From Aliidiomarina shirensis (lineage in GTDB: Bacteria; Pseudomonadota; Gammaproteobacteria; Enterobacterales; Alteromonadaceae), in contig NZ_PIPP01000001.1 of NCBI RefSeq assembly GCF_003987345.1, positions 310,001 to 374,000 of the forward strand: 64,000 nt of DNA, written 5' to 3'. Below, piece after piece: positions 49,566 through 60,284 of this stretch (its first letter is position 1; each line of letters starts with the position of its first letter). The notes beneath the pieces are model-generated. The model was not told the DNA's origin. It did not search any database and saw only the letters and a program-made list of their open reading frames with translations. Made by a program: the position numbers and the translations under genes.

Positions 49566-50449
49566 TAATAACTCCCGTGGCGTAAGGCAGCAATGCGCTT
49601 TTCAATAGGCGGATGTGTCATCATTAATTCGCCTTTCGCTAACTTACCTTTAATACCAAACGCCAACATTTTATCATCCAACTGCGATTCTTTCCCTTGT
49701 GCAAGACGTTGTAATGCGGCAATCATTTTGTTCGGCCCTACCAAACGTGCCGCACCTGCGTCTGCACGATATTCGCGCTGCCGCGAAAAATAGAACACAA
49801 TTAAGCTGGCTAGTGCCCCAAACAACACTTCAAATAATATAACCAGGCCAAAATAAACAAAACCGCCGCCACCATGATGGCTGCCACCCTGCTGGTTCCC
49901 TCGTAAAGCATTGTTAATGAGTCCTGCGACAACACGGGCCAAAAAGATAACAAAGGTATTTACCACACCTTGGATTAAGGTAAGCGTTACCATATCCCCA
50001 TTCGCAATATGGCTGACTTCATGCGCTAATACCGCTTCCACTTCATCTTTGCTCATTGAGCGTAAAAGCCCGGTAGAAACCGCTACCAGCGAACTATTTT
50101 TGCTGGCGCCGGTGGCAAAAGCATTCGGTTCAGGAGAATCGTAAATCGCTACCTCCGGCATTGGAATAGAAGCCTTTTGCGATTGCTTGCGCACCGTATC
50201 AAGCAGCCAGCGTTCAGCATCATTGCGCGGCTGTTGAATAACTTTTGCGCCGGTAGAGCGCTTTGCCATCCATTTTGATAAGAAAAGCGAAATGAACGCG
50301 CCACCAAAACCGAATATTGCTGCGAAGATTAACAATCCTGTGTAGCTGCCAAAATCCACACCGAAAACCGTCATAATGATGTTCATGACGATACTAAGTA
50401 CAACCAAAACGGCAAGATTAGTGGCCAAAAAGAGAACGATACGCTTCAT
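49565..50449 (-). CDS. htpX: Membrane zinc metalloprotease HtpX
   Basis: Inner-membrane M48 protease that, with FtsH, degrades misfolded membrane proteins. The 294 aa protein has two N-terminal helices (about 4-28 and 38-58). The zinc motif is H143-E144-V-S-H147, and a third ligand Glu follows in [12 protein letters not shown]. Two further helices lie between. A His/Gly-rich loop ([10 protein letters not shown]) sits between the later helices. The downstream flavin reductase gene overlaps by one base. Confidence 0.96.
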   Translation of the reverse strand: MKRIVLFLATNLAVLVVLSIVMNIIMTVFGVDFGSYTGLLIFAAIFGFGGAFISLFLSKWMAKRSTGAKVIQQPRNDAERWLLDTVRKQSQKASIPMPEVAIYDSPEPNAFATGASKNSSLVAVSTGLLRSMSKDEVEAVLAHEVSHIANGDMVTLTLIQGVVNTFVIFLARVVAGLINNALRGNQQGGSHHGGGGFVYFGLVILFEVLFGALASLIVFYFSRQREYRADAGAARLVGPNKMIAALQRLAQGKESQLDDKMLAFGIKGKLAKGELMMTHPPIEKRIAALRHGSY

Positions 50450-50628
50450 TTATGTTTCCTCATTCAATACTTATAAATAGGCACTTGTAATAAACACCTA
50501 TAATTCTTGATATGGTTGTATACGGCGCTACTTTCAAGGTGCTACTTTGCAATTTTTACACGCTATGATTAAGCTAACGCGCTAACTATCTCGGAATCAT
50601 CCGCAAAACCAATGTAGTAAGGAACCCC

Positions 50629-51327
50629 ATGCGTAACTTATTGTTAATGAGCAGTTCGAAAGCAGGTGACAGTGGCTATCTAGAGCACGGAAAACCTTGG
50701 TTAACTGAGCATTTCAGAGATAAAGAAGTTATCTTCATCCCCTACGCAGGGGTAACGATGAGCCATTCTGATTATACCCAAAAAGTATCTGCCGCATTAG
50801 CAGATACAGGTATCAAAGTACGCGGTATCGAAGCATTTGCAGATGCGAAAGCGGCTATTAAAAATGCTGAAGGAATCGCCGTTGGGGGCGGAAATACCTT
50901 TGTTTTGCTCGATTTGCTGTACAAAAAAGGCCTTATCGATCCGATCAAGCGCAAGATTACTGAGGGCACGCCCTATGCAGGTTGGAGTGCCGGTTCGAAT
51001 ATCGCCGGATTAAGTATCAAAACAACAAATGATATGCCTATCGTACAGCCGCCTTCGTTCAGTGCTTTAGCCGCTGTTAACTTTCAACTAAATCCACATT
51101 ACATAGATACCCACCCACCCGGATTTCATGGTGAAACGCGAGCGCAACGGTTAGCTGAGTTTATGATGCTCAATCCCGCCACAACCATTGTTGGCATTCG
51201 TGAAGGTACAGCGCTCCGAATTAAAGGGAAAAATATGCAATTGCTCGGCGCACTAAACGCGGTTGCATTCCGTGATGGCCGCGAATTAACGCTAACGGCT
51301 GGTAAAGATTGTTCTTCTTACCTTTAG
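50629..51327 (+). CDS. pepE: Dipeptidase E (alpha-aspartyl dipeptidase)
   Basis: Cytoplasmic S51 serine peptidase that hydrolyses Asp-X dipeptides. The 232 aa protein has the nucleophile Ser120 in GWSAGSNIAG, an oxyanion-hole GGGNTF segment near 87, and His in LNPHYIDTHPPG. Length equals the E. coli enzyme (229 aa). The TAG stop interlocks with the convergent bioD TAA (4 bp overlap). Confidence 0.95.
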   Translation: MRNLLLMSSSKAGDSGYLEHGKPWLTEHFRDKEVIFIPYAGVTMSHSDYTQKVSAALADTGIKVRGIEAFADAKAAIKNAEGIAVGGGNTFVLLDLLYKKGLIDPIKRKITEGTPYAGWSAGSNIAGLSIKTTNDMPIVQPPSFSALAAVNFQLNPHYIDTHPPGFHGETRAQRLAEFMMLNPATTIVGIREGTALRIKGKNMQLLGALNAVAFRDGRELTLTAGKDCSSYL

Positions 51328-52130
51328 CGCTTTGCACTGAGCTTTAACTGCGACAACCAGTTCTGTTGTTCAAGCCACACTTGCTGTTGCGCCTCCATTT
51401 CCGCTCCGGAAAAATAGGGTACTTCGGCAAGCAGTGGTGCCGCTATCCGCGAACGTAAAGTAGCAAGGTTCTCTTTATACATTGGCATCACATCAGGTGT
51501 TGCTTGATTTGCTACCCATCCGGCTACTTTGAGCCCGAGCGCCTTAATTGCACTGATCGTGAGTAAAGCATGATTCAAACACCCAAGCCGCATACCAACA
51601 ACTAAGATAACGTCCATATTGGCGCGGCTTACAAAGCTGGGCATGTCCTCAAGAGCGTTCAATGGTAATTGCCACCCGCCGGCCCCTTCAGTGAGTAGAA
51701 CATCGGCATCCAACGCAGCTAGATGTTGCCAATGTTTTAGCAACTGGGTAACACTTAGTGGAATTTCGGCACTGTTCTTTTCTGCCATAGCGGCAATGTG
51801 CGGTGCTATGGCAGGTTCATATGCAAACGGATTTACTTTGCTGTAAGGCAATTGCAGAGTTGCCGCTGCCTGCAACTTTAGTGCATCTTCATTTACCCAG
51901 TAACCGCTTTGATGATGACTTCTAGGGCTTTCTGAGTCGGCTCCATTTGTTTGCGTGCTAGAACAGTTTTGCATGTTGGCGCTCGATACCGCACGCCACT
52001 CACAACCCGCCGCAATCGGCTTCATGGCAACCGTATCGAAGCCCGCCCGTGCGAGCGCATTAAGCAACAGAACAGCAACTTCCGTTTTGCCAACATCAGT
52101 ATCAGTTCCCGTGATGAATAGTTTTCTCAT
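51324..52130 (-). CDS. bioD: Dethiobiotin synthetase
   Basis: Closes the ureido ring of dethiobiotin using ATP and CO2. The P-loop GTDTDVGKTEV is at residues 8-18. A KPIAAG lysine follows, and TEGAGGWQLPL is the later Mg/substrate motif. At 268 aa it is longer than E. coli BioD because of an insert rich in Ser, Asn and Gln at about residues 47-75. It is the last gene of bioBFCD and is 56 bp from bioC. Confidence 0.95.
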   Translation of the reverse strand: MRKLFITGTDTDVGKTEVAVLLLNALARAGFDTVAMKPIAAGCEWRAVSSANMQNCSSTQTNGADSESPRSHHQSGYWVNEDALKLQAAATLQLPYSKVNPFAYEPAIAPHIAAMAEKNSAEIPLSVTQLLKHWQHLAALDADVLLTEGAGGWQLPLNALEDMPSFVSRANMDVILVVGMRLGCLNHALLTISAIKALGLKVAGWVANQATPDVMPMYKENLATLRSRIAAPLLAEVPYFSGAEMEAQQQVWLEQQNWLSQLKLSAKR

Positions 52131-52186
52131 TATTACTTAAACTCATGATAAATATATTGTAGGCCATTCTAAATCAATGGATTACG

Positions 52187-53017
52187 CTAAACCTTTAAAA
52201 GGATAAATCCTAGTCTGTAGGATAACGGCAAGCCATTTAACGTTCGGTATTGCTCGTAGCCAGCAACAATTGCGGTATATTCCGCCAGCCCTAACTTCGG
52301 TGTACTTGAGCTTCCTTGATGATCAGCACCGATTGCACTGATGCTTCGTAACAGCGAGCGAACATCGGGAAAGTATACGGATACTTCACGTTCCTCTCTA
52401 AACGTGCACTCAAGATCCGCCTGTGCGATCCACGATAACCAATCAGAAAGTGTTGATTGCTGATTTACACCCGCCTGGCGCAAAAACTCATTCCGCAATT
52501 TAGCCAAGGGTTGTAAGCTATTATCCAGCACCGTGGCCAGCGCAATAATACCGCCAGGCTTGGTTATGCGTTTGAGTTCCAAAAGCAGTTGTAGTGGGTT
52601 ATTACTCCATTGCACCGCTAAATTTGAATACACTAAATCAAAGTGTGCCTGCGCAAAAGGTAGGTTTTCCATATCTGCTTGAATGTAGCACGCTTCATCT
52701 GAATTCATCTGCGCTGCTTTCGATAACATACCGTGTGCGATATCAACACCTACATAACGCTTGCCTAATCGCTGTAACTGCGTAGTTTGCGTACCTGGTC
52801 CACACCCTAAGTCGAGTATCGAACCGGCCATAGGTGCGGGTTTCACGTTAATTTCAGAGAGTTCTTGCTGGCACTCAGAGCGCTCCAACATTTCGGCGTA
52901 CAGGACATCGCGTAATATCTGCGCACTCGCCTGCTGCAGATTCGCATACTGCTGATAACGTTCAGCACAACGGCTAAAACGTGCGGCAATAGCCGCTTTA
53001 TCGTATTCGGCAAGCAT
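52187..53017 (-). CDS. bioC: Malonyl-ACP O-methyltransferase
   Basis: SAM-dependent methyltransferase that starts the pimeloyl moiety by methylating malonyl-ACP. About 276 aa from the ATG at 53017, which has AGGAA upstream. A longer in-frame start at 53062 would lie deeper inside bioF. The SAM motif ILDLGCGPGTQT is near residue 60, followed by DLVYSNLAVQW. It overlaps the bioF end by 20 bp. No bioH, bioG or bioK esterase gene is in this cluster. Confidence 0.92.
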   Translation of the reverse strand: MLAEYDKAAIAARFSRCAERYQQYANLQQASAQILRDVLYAEMLERSECQQELSEINVKPAPMAGSILDLGCGPGTQTTQLQRLGKRYVGVDIAHGMLSKAAQMNSDEACYIQADMENLPFAQAHFDLVYSNLAVQWSNNPLQLLLELKRITKPGGIIALATVLDNSLQPLAKLRNEFLRQAGVNQQSTLSDWLSWIAQADLECTFREEREVSVYFPDVRSLLRSISAIGADHQGSSSTPKLGLAEYTAIVAGYEQYRTLNGLPLSYRLGFILLKV

Positions 53018-54203
53018 CAGTAAGTTCCTGATCGTTATCGAGAATATCTGCAATCGTGGCAAATAACTGGTTAATTGCTGATAAAGATTGATTTAAGCTG
53101 AGGGTAAAACGAATTCGCGCCGTGCCTTTCGGTACTGTAGGTGGCCGTATGGCAATGCACTGGAAACCTGAATCGGCCAACGCTTGGCTTAAACGCAAAG
53201 CTAACGTATTACTTCCTACGAGCAATGGTTGAATTGCTGTATCCGAAGCACCTAACCGAAGCTTTAGTGCAGCGGCGTTACGTTTAAATAATTGAATACG
53301 CTCGGTGAGCGCTGATTGTAGCGATTGATCGCGTTTAATCGTGTTCAATGCAGCACGTATGGCGTCCGCTTGTGCTGGTGCGAACGCTGTGCTGTAAATT
53401 AAGTGCCGCGCGCTCTGTACTAAACTATCTGCAATTTGATGATCGGTGGCCACAAAAGCGCCCGCTACCCCAAACGCTTTACCAAAGGTGCCGGTAACAA
53501 TATCGATCTCAGGTGCTTGCGGGTGATCGAAAACACCTCGGCCCCGAGCACCGGTTACGCCGATGCCATGGGCATCATCGAGCATCAACATACCAGTGTT
53601 CTTAGCCGCAACTAATGCCGATACATCGGCAGAATCGCCATCCATGCTGAAAACACCTTCGGATACAATTAACGGGCAAGTGTTTGCTGGAAGCTTGCTT
53701 TGTTTAGCCGCAAGATCTGCATAATTATTGTGCTGAAACCGAGCAAGGCGTTGGCTACTTGGGTAATTTACGCCATCATAAATCGAAGCATGGCAAAGCT
53801 TATCGATAATCGGCGTTAATCCCAGCTTGCATAGCACTTGCAATACGCCTTGGTTCGCACTGAAACCGCTGTTAAATAACAGAACGCGCTCAACACCAAA
53901 CCATTCTGCAAGTTCTTCCGCGAGCGTTTGGTGAGCCGTTGTATATCCGGTAACCAGAGGGCTCGCACCTGCCCCAGTGCCCCAATCAGAGATTCCCTTT
54001 TGAAACGCGGCAATAACCTCAGGGTGTTGGCTTAAGCCCAGATAATCATTACTGGAAAAATTATAATTTCGATCTTGTACAGAAGTTTGCGCAGTAAGAG
54101 TACGCCGCAACTGCTTTTCGCTTTGCATATGTAACCGCGACGCAAGTACTTCACGCACTTGCTGTGCGTTTTGTGGCATTTCAGTATTCTTATCCACCTG
54201 CAT
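52998..54203 (-). CDS. bioF: 8-amino-7-oxononanoate synthase
   Basis: PLP enzyme condensing pimeloyl-ACP with alanine. The 401 aa protein has the PLP lysine in TGTFGKAFGVAGAFV, the LDDAHGIGVTG substrate segment and NDYLGLSQHP near the N-terminus. A leading segment of about 20 residues (QNAQQVREVLASRL and similar) is longer than in E. coli. It sits between bioB and bioC. Confidence 0.96.
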   Translation of the reverse strand: MQVDKNTEMPQNAQQVREVLASRLHMQSEKQLRRTLTAQTSVQDRNYNFSSNDYLGLSQHPEVIAAFQKGISDWGTGAGASPLVTGYTTAHQTLAEELAEWFGVERVLLFNSGFSANQGVLQVLCKLGLTPIIDKLCHASIYDGVNYPSSQRLARFQHNNYADLAAKQSKLPANTCPLIVSEGVFSMDGDSADVSALVAAKNTGMLMLDDAHGIGVTGARGRGVFDHPQAPEIDIVTGTFGKAFGVAGAFVATDHQIADSLVQSARHLIYSTAFAPAQADAIRAALNTIKRDQSLQSALTERIQLFKRNAAALKLRLGASDTAIQPLLVGSNTLALRLSQALADSGFQCIAIRPPTVPKGTARIRFTLSLNQSLSAINQLFATIADILDNDQELTDACRIR

Positions 54204-54244
54204 AGCGCCCTTCTCAAAAAGAACAAATCAATCTTTTTTAAACC

Positions 54245-55357
54245 TTATGCGGTTTCTTTAATTTCGCTATCATCTGCTTTGATGCGTGCACCACAAGGCG
54301 CTACAACGGTATCTTCGCCCGTTTGCGTCGCTGCATCGTAATACAGTGGCTTCTGCGGTTTCTTTTGTTCCGGCTTTAGCCCTAGCCGCGCAAATAGCTT
54401 TTGGTCTGCATCAGCAACAGGATTTGCCGTGGTTAGCAGTTTCTCACCGTAGAAAATTGAATTCGCACCGGCAAAGAAGCACATCGCTTGCAATTCATCA
54501 TTCATGGTTTCCCGGCCAGCAGAAAGACGAACGTGTGATTTCGGCATTAAAATTCGGGCAACGGCAATACAACGCACAAACTCAAACGAATCCATATCGT
54601 CAATGGACTCAAACGGTGTACCGGCAACTTTTACTAACTGGTTAATAGGCACTGATTCCGGAGGTAATGGCATGTTTGCCAGCTGTTGTAACAAACCAAT
54701 TCGATCGCTTTGTTCTTCGCCCATGCCCACGATGCCGCCAGAGCATACCTTCATACCTGCTTTACGCACGTTAGATATAGTATCCAAACGATCCTGATAG
54801 CTACGTGTTGTAATCACCTCGCCATAATACTCTGGCGAGGTATCGAGGTTATGATTGTAATAATCCAAACCCGCTTCAGCGAGCGCATTAGCTTGATCAT
54901 CAGAAAGCATACCCAATGTCATGCAGGTTTCTAGGCCTAGTTCCCTAACCCCTTTTACCATGGCTTGAATCTTGGCCATATCCCGTGCTTTCGGATCGCG
55001 CCATGCAGCTCCCATACAAAACCGGGTGGCGCCAGTTTCTAGCGCGCGCTGGGCTTGTTGCAATACCCGTTCCACTTCCATCAATTGCTCTTTTTCAAGG
55101 CCGGTATCGTAACGCGCGCTTTGTGGGCAATACTTACAATCTTCTGGGCAGGCACCGGTTTTAATCGACAGTAAGGTGCTTACTTGCACTTCATTCGGGT
55201 TGAAATGCTCGCGGTGAACACTTTGCGCCTGAAACAATAAATCATTCAATGGTAAATCAAATAGCGCTTGAATTTCGGCGCGCTGCCAGTGTTTTGGCGC
55301 ATGGCTGATAGTTGAATTCGACGTTTCTGGGGTTGTATGTACCTGTGCTTGGCTCAT
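54245..55357 (-). CDS. bioB: Biotin synthase
   Basis: Radical SAM enzyme that inserts sulfur into dethiobiotin. About 370 aa from the ATG at 55357; an in-frame start at 55435 would add 26 residues lacking family similarity. The radical SAM cluster CPEDCKYC is followed by QSARYDTGL. Other conserved cysteines and the RLSAGRE Arg for the 2Fe-2S site are present. It is the first gene of bioBFCD and is driven by the promoter at 55470-55497. Confidence 0.96.
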   Translation of the reverse strand: MSQAQVHTTPETSNSTISHAPKHWQRAEIQALFDLPLNDLLFQAQSVHREHFNPNEVQVSTLLSIKTGACPEDCKYCPQSARYDTGLEKEQLMEVERVLQQAQRALETGATRFCMGAAWRDPKARDMAKIQAMVKGVRELGLETCMTLGMLSDDQANALAEAGLDYYNHNLDTSPEYYGEVITTRSYQDRLDTISNVRKAGMKVCSGGIVGMGEEQSDRIGLLQQLANMPLPPESVPINQLVKVAGTPFESIDDMDSFEFVRCIAVARILMPKSHVRLSAGRETMNDELQAMCFFAGANSIFYGEKLLTTANPVADADQKLFARLGLKPEQKKPQKPLYYDAATQTGEDTVVAPCGARIKADDSEIKETA

Positions 55358-55469
55358 AAGTAACTCTATTCGTTGTATCAATGTGGCTTTCGTTGCGAAA
55401 ATTAGTATGGGTTCGAATTGGCGGAACCTGAACACAACGCATGCGATCTGAGGCTAGAAAAACTCGACT

Positions 55470-55497
55470 AGAATAGCGCTCAACAGTACACTGTCAA
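55470..55497 (-). promoter_or_regulatory. bioB promoter
   Basis: Leftward sigma-70 promoter with a perfect TTGACA (55497-55492), a 16 bp spacer and TATTCT (55475-55470). It leaves about 105 bases of leader before the bioB ATG. It abuts the bioA -10 and includes most of the ACAGT-AC-ACTGT palindrome. Confidence 0.6.
55483..55494. promoter_or_regulatory. Candidate bio operator palindrome
   Basis: ACAGT-AC-ACTGT has perfect 5 bp arms and overlaps both divergent bio promoters. It is not a canonical BirA operator (TTGTAAACC-N16-GGTTTACAA). The only BirA-like match nearby is TCTTTACAA at 55515-55523, with a poor left half. Confidence 0.4.
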
Positions 55498-55503
55498 TAT
55501 AAT
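55498..55503 (+). promoter_or_regulatory. bioA -10 element
   Basis: Perfect TATAAT, 38 bases before the bioA ATG. No good -35 is visible at 17 bp (AGCGCT), so it may depend on an activator or be weak. Confidence 0.45.
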
Positions 55504-55541
55504 GAAATTCACTATCTTTACAAGTGGCTACTAAATATACT

Positions 55542-56825
55542 ATGCAATTAACTGATCTTGCTTTCGACCAGCGCCACATCTGGCATCCTTATACTTCTCT
55601 GACCAGCCCATTACCAACCTACCCGGTAGCGAGTGCCAAAGGGGTATATCTAACGCTCGATACGGGTGAGCAACTTGTAGATGGGATGTCGTCTTGGTGG
55701 AGCACCATTCATGGTTACAATCACCCTGAGTTAAATGCCGTTGCTCACAAACAGATTGATACCATGGCCCATGTGATGTTCGGGGGAATCACTCACGCCC
55801 CCGCTGTCGAGCTGTGTAAACGTTTAATCAGCCTCACCCCGGAGCCGCTCGATGCAGTATTTTTAGCGGATTCTGGCTCTATTGCAGTTGAAGTGGCGAT
55901 TAAGATGGCTCTACAGTTTCAGGTTAGCCGCGGTAAAGCCAATAAAAATAAATTGGTGACGATTCGCCAGGGATACCACGGTGATACCTTTGCAGCGATG
56001 TCGGTGTGCGATCCCGTGAATGGCATGCACGAACTGTTCACCGGCGTGTTACCGCAACATGTATTCGCCCCTGCACCGCAGATTAAACCGGATGAGGAAT
56101 GGCGAGATAGCGATATCAGCGCGTTGGCAGAAATTATTAGCGAGCAGCATGAAAATCTCGCCGCCCTTATTCTCGAGCCCATAGTACAGGGCGCTGGCGG
56201 CATGCGCTTTTACCACCCAGAATATCTTCGGCAAGCTCGAAAGCTCTGTGATAAATACGATTTACTTCTGATTGCCGATGAAATTGCTACCGGCTTCGGC
56301 CGCACCGGCAAACTATTTGCTTGCGAACATGCGAATATTAGCCCCGATATTCTTTGTGTGGGTAAAGCACTAACCGGTGGCTATATGACTTTGGCGGCAA
56401 CCCTCACCACTCGGCATGTTGCTGATACCATTGGCGGTGGCCCTGGCGGCGGTAATTTAATGCATGGCCCAACGTTTATGGGCAACCCCCTCGCCTGTGC
56501 GGTAGCGTGTGCGAGTTTAGATATTATTGCGAAAGGCGCCTGGCAGCAGCAAGTAGCCGCCATTTCCGCCCAACTCAAGGCCGAGCTTTCAGCATGCCGC
56601 ACGAGTGAGTATGTAGCGGATGTGCGGGTGTTTGGCGCTATCGGAGTGGTTGAAATGCAACGTCCTATTGATGTCGCCGCGGCACAAAAGCAATTTGTTG
56701 CTGCGGGGGTTTGGATACGGCCATTTGGTAAACTCTTGTATATCATGCCGCCATACATTATCGAACCCGAGCAACTCAGTATGCTTACCCACGCTATTTC
56801 GAAATATTGCCAAGCGCCTGTTTAG
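55542..56825 (+). CDS. bioA: Adenosylmethionine-8-amino-7-oxononanoate aminotransferase
   Basis: PLP aminotransferase forming 7,8-diaminononanoate with SAM as amino donor. About 427 aa from the ATG at 55542, where DLAFDQRHIWHPYTS aligns with E. coli BioA; a GTG at 55524 is in frame. The WWSTIHGYNHPELN block is conserved, and the PLP lysine is in CVGKALTGGYMTLAATL. It is divergent from bioBFCD as in E. coli. No clear terminator separates it from asnS. Confidence 0.96.
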   Translation: MQLTDLAFDQRHIWHPYTSLTSPLPTYPVASAKGVYLTLDTGEQLVDGMSSWWSTIHGYNHPELNAVAHKQIDTMAHVMFGGITHAPAVELCKRLISLTPEPLDAVFLADSGSIAVEVAIKMALQFQVSRGKANKNKLVTIRQGYHGDTFAAMSVCDPVNGMHELFTGVLPQHVFAPAPQIKPDEEWRDSDISALAEIISEQHENLAALILEPIVQGAGGMRFYHPEYLRQARKLCDKYDLLLIADEIATGFGRTGKLFACEHANISPDILCVGKALTGGYMTLAATLTTRHVADTIGGGPGGGNLMHGPTFMGNPLACAVACASLDIIAKGAWQQQVAAISAQLKAELSACRTSEYVADVRVFGAIGVVEMQRPIDVAAAQKQFVAAGVWIRPFGKLLYIMPPYIIEPEQLSMLTHAISKYCQAPV

Positions 56826-56954
56826 GGCGTTTCGGCATTTACCTTGCGCGTAAACAAGTGCTCTGAATACATTGCGCTAGCAGGCGCAAGAAAGTAACAT
56901 AAACGGCTTATAAAAATTCATGCATTTGTGCGCTCGTTTCGGAGAATTAGTTTC

Positions 56955-58355
56955 ATGTCTATCGCTGTAATTAAAGATGTTCTAGGCGGCAAATTTGCCG
57001 TTGGCGAAACCGTATCGGTTCGTGGTTGGGTGCGTACCCGCCGCGATTCGAAAGCTGGCATTTCCTTTATCAATATTCACGATGGTTCGTGCTTTGATGC
57101 TGTGCAAGCGGTTGCGCCAAATGAACTGAATAATTACCAAAGCGAGGTAGTGAAACTGACTACCGGTTGTTCGGTAATTATTACCGGTACTGTGGCTGAA
57201 TCTGCAGGTAAAGGGCAAGCATTTGAACTGCAAGCTACCGCCGTTGAAGTTGTAGGTTGGGTTGAAGATCCTGATACCTACCCTATGGCGCCAAAACGCC
57301 ACAGTATGGAGTATTTACGCGAGTTTGCGCACTTACGCCCGCGCACCAATATTTCTGGTGCGGTAACTCGGGTTCGCCACTGCTTAGCGCAAGCTGTTCA
57401 TCGTTTTTTCGATGAGCGTAGCTTTTATTGGATTAGCACCCCGATCATCACAACCAGTGATGCCGAAGGCGCCGGAGAACTTTTCCGGGTTTCAACCTTA
57501 GATATGACCAATCTTCCACTTACGGAACAAGGGAAAGTGGATTACAAAGAAGATTTCTTCGGAAAAGAAGCATTTCTTACGGTGTCTGGCCAGCTTAACG
57601 TAGAAACCTATGCGTGTGCGCTTTCGAACGTGTATACCTTTGGGCCAACATTCCGCGCTGAAAACTCAAACACGAGCCGCCATTTAGCCGAATTCTGGAT
57701 GATTGAACCAGAAGTTGCATTTGCCGATTTAGAGGATGTCGCGAAACTTGCAGAAGATATGCTCAAATACGTATTCAAAGCGGTGTTAGCTGAGCGTGCT
57801 GATGATATGGCATTCTTTGCAGAACGCATTGATAAAGAAGCAATTAGCCGCCTCGAGCACGTTATTGCCAATGATTTCGTGCACATGGATTACACCGATG
57901 CGGTAGAGATTCTGCAAAACTGTGGCAAAGAATTTACCTACCCTGTTTCTTGGGGTACGGATTTACAATCAGAGCACGAGCGCTACTTAGCTGAAGAGCA
58001 TGTTGGTGCGCCGATTATTTTGAAAAACTATCCGCGTGATATCAAAGCCTTCTACATGCGCCAAAACGATGATGGCAAAACCGTAGCGGCGATGGATGTG
58101 CTCGCTCCAGGTATTGGTGAAATCATTGGTGGTAGCGCCCGTGAAGAACGGTTAGATATGTTTGATAAGCGCTTAGATGAAATGGGCTTACCAAAAGAAG
58201 AATACAGCTGGTATCGCGATTTACGTCGCTATGGCACGGTTCCACATGCTGGCTTCGGATTAGGGTTTGAACGCTTAGTGGCCTACGTTACCGGTGTGCA
58301 AAACATCCGGGACGTTATTCCATTCCCACGTAGCCCGAACAACGCTGAGTTTTAA
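56955..58355 (+). CDS. asnS: Asparaginyl-tRNA synthetase
   Basis: Class IIb synthetase charging tRNA-Asn. About 466 aa from the ATG at 56955, with GGAGA 10 bases upstream. The N-terminal OB-fold has [14 protein letters not shown]. Motif 2 is [16 protein letters not shown]. Motif 3 is [15 protein letters not shown] near the C-terminus. A strong terminator follows. Confidence 0.97.
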   Translation: MSIAVIKDVLGGKFAVGETVSVRGWVRTRRDSKAGISFINIHDGSCFDAVQAVAPNELNNYQSEVVKLTTGCSVIITGTVAESAGKGQAFELQATAVEVVGWVEDPDTYPMAPKRHSMEYLREFAHLRPRTNISGAVTRVRHCLAQAVHRFFDERSFYWISTPIITTSDAEGAGELFRVSTLDMTNLPLTEQGKVDYKEDFFGKEAFLTVSGQLNVETYACALSNVYTFGPTFRAENSNTSRHLAEFWMIEPEVAFADLEDVAKLAEDMLKYVFKAVLAERADDMAFFAERIDKEAISRLEHVIANDFVHMDYTDAVEILQNCGKEFTYPVSWGTDLQSEHERYLAEEHVGAPIILKNYPRDIKAFYMRQNDDGKTVAAMDVLAPGIGEIIGGSAREERLDMFDKRLDEMGLPKEEYSWYRDLRRYGTVPHAGFGLGFERLVAYVTGVQNIRDVIPFPRSPNNAEF

Positions 58356-58378
58356 GCCGTAACACGCTGAACAACACG

Positions 58379-58416
58379 AAACGCCGCATTACACCTGGTA
58401 AATGCGGCGTTTTTTT
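58379..58416. terminator. Bidirectional terminator between asnS and argH
   Basis: Stem AAACGCCGCATT / AATGCGGCGTTT with a short loop, followed by a run of T, between convergent genes. Confidence 0.88.
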
Positions 58417-58442
58417 ATACCTAATTACGCAATTAATAGCGT

Positions 58443-60284
58443 TTATAAACGAATTTCCAGCCCAGTTTCATCGCACGCGTGTTTGCGTGGGCAAAACTCA
58501 CAATCTTTCATTACCTTTTCAGGCCAGCGGCTCTTATCGGCTATCTGGAACCCAATTTTCGCGAAGAATGCTGGCGCCCGCGTTAGCGCTATAACACGCC
58601 CTATTCCTAGATTCCGAGCTTGATCAAGCAAACATTGCACAATCTCAACCCCTAGCCCTTTCCCTTGCAGGCCTTCTTTTAACCCTAAACTGCGAATCTC
58701 CGCTAAACCAGTGCCATAAACATAGAGTGCGCCACAGCCTACCAACTCGCCATCAATTTCAGCTACCGCAAACTGATGAATCGCCTGCATAATATCATGC
58801 TCTTGGCGCGGTAAATGCTCGCCCTTGCCGGCCCAATAGCGAATAAGCTCTGCAATTTTCGGTACATCACTTAACTTCGCTTGGCGAATATGCGTGAGCG
58901 AAGCTAGTTGCGCTTGTAAGCGCTGCCGTGCCCGCCGAAGGGCACCATGCACTTGGCTCGGTGCTGTGCCACCTAGCGCGCATCTACGGTCCATTCCGGC
59001 ACGCAATGCAAGTGCTGCAAACACATCTTCCGCTATTTCGGCAGCTTCCGCTTGCATTTCCGATAACGTTAGTTGCTCTAATGGCACGTTTTTACGCAAC
59101 GCGGTTAACACTAATTTGCCACTAATTTCATGGGCATCCCGAAATGCAATGCCTTTACCTACAAGATAATCGGCTAAATCGGTAGCGTTACTGTAACCAC
59201 GTTCAGCCGATTGCTCGGCAAGCGCCTCATCAACGGTTAGGTGCGGTAACGCATACGCCATGATCGCAAGGCATTGCTGCCACTGCTGCATCGCATCGAA
59301 AAAGCCTTCTTTATCTTCTTGCATATCCTTGTTGTACGCCAAGGGTAAGCCCTTCACGGTCATCAGCATCGCCTGCAATTGGCCATTCACACGGCCGGTT
59401 TTTCCGCGAATCAACTCAAATACATCCGGGTTTTTCTTCTGAGGCATCAACGATGAGCCGCTAGAAATGGCATCGCCCAGTAAGAAGAAGCCAGCCTCGC
59501 CCGAGCAATAGAACACGATATCCTCAGAAAGCCGCGATAAATGCACCATGCTTAAACTGGCAACAGCAAGAAGCTCAATAACAAAATCGCGATCTGATAC
59601 TGCATCAAGGCTATTTCGGCAAAGATCGTTAAAGCCTAATTCTTTTGCTAAAAATGATCTATCAATCGCAATTCCAGATCCCGCGAGCGCACCACATCCC
59701 AATGGCGATACCGATAAACGATCCCGCGCCTGCTTTAAGCGATCCAGATCGCGCTCTAGCATTTCTACATACGCTAATGCCCAGTGCGATACCAATACCG
59801 GCTGTGCCCGCTGAAGATGCGTATATCCGGGCATTACACTGTATTCATACCGTTCCGCGAAAACGATCAACGCATCGATCGTTGCCGCGATCTGTTCACC
59901 CACGGAATGTGATTTTGCGATCGCCCATAAACGCAAATCAGTGGCAACGAGATCGTTTCGCGATCGCCCAGTGTGTAATTTCCGCGCAACGCTGCCCAAA
60001 CGATCTTGCAACGCCTGCTCTACCCAACTATGAATATCTTCGGCTTCAGTGCTCAACGGCAACTTTGGGTTTGCTTCAATATCCAATGCCAGCTGATCTA
60101 AACCGTCTTGTAATTGTTTCTGCTCTTCATGGGTGAGTAACTCCTGTTGCGTTAACGCATTCACCCAAGCTTTACTCGCTTGAATATCAAATGGCGCAAG
60201 TACGTAATCAAATTTCAATGAATCATTAAATTCCCGAAATTCTTGTGCACTGCCCTCTTCGAAGCGGCCTCCCCACATACTCAT
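58443..60284 (-). CDS. argH: Argininosuccinate lyase fused to a GNAT acetyltransferase domain (ArgH-ArgA type)
   Basis: A 613 aa fusion. Residues 1 to about 455 are argininosuccinate lyase, which cleaves argininosuccinate to arginine and fumarate; [19 protein letters not shown] is the lyase signature, and the start is [14 protein letters not shown]. Residues about 460-613 are a GNAT domain with [20 protein letters not shown] (acetyl-CoA loop) and [12 protein letters not shown] near the end. This is the argH(A) arrangement known from Moritella and other Alteromonadales and Vibrio, where the extra domain supplies N-acetylglutamate synthase activity. It overlaps argG by 4 bp. Confidence 0.95.
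   Translation of the reverse strand: MSMWGGRFEEGSAQEFREFNDSLKFDYVLAPFDIQASKAWVNALTQQELLTHEEQKQLQDGLDQLALDIEANPKLPLSTEAEDIHSWVEQALQDRLGSVARKLHTGRSRNDLVATDLRLWAIAKSHSVGEQIAATIDALIVFAERYEYSVMPGYTHLQRAQPVLVSHWALAYVEMLERDLDRLKQARDRLSVSPLGCGALAGSGIAIDRSFLAKELGFNDLCRNSLDAVSDRDFVIELLAVASLSMVHLSRLSEDIVFYCSGEAGFFLLGDAISSGSSLMPQKKNPDVFELIRGKTGRVNGQLQAMLMTVKGLPLAYNKDMQEDKEGFFDAMQQWQQCLAIMAYALPHLTVDEALAEQSAERGYSNATDLADYLVGKGIAFRDAHEISGKLVLTALRKNVPLEQLTLSEMQAEAAEIAEDVFAALALRAGMDRRCALGGTAPSQVHGALRRARQRLQAQLASLTHIRQAKLSDVPKIAELIRYWAGKGEHLPRQEHDIMQAIHQFAVAEIDGELVGCGALYVYGTGLAEIRSLGLKEGLQGKGLGVEIVQCLLDQARNLGIGRVIALTRAPAFFAKIGFQIADKSRWPEKVMKDCEFCPRKHACDETGLEIRL

Noticed and set aside
55491-55523. BirA operator between bioA and bioB
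   Set aside because: The right half TCTTTACAA matches 7 of 9 but the left half is poor (5 of 9) and spacing is 15; not strong enough to annotate as BirA.
56872-56889. Hairpin TTGCGC-TAGCAG-GCGCAA after bioA as a terminator
   Set aside because: There is no T-run after the hairpin, so bioA termination here is not supported.
59548-60136. A 163-codon plus-strand frame inside argH
   Set aside because: It is antisense to the conserved argininosuccinate lyase domain; no homology-like features or start signal.
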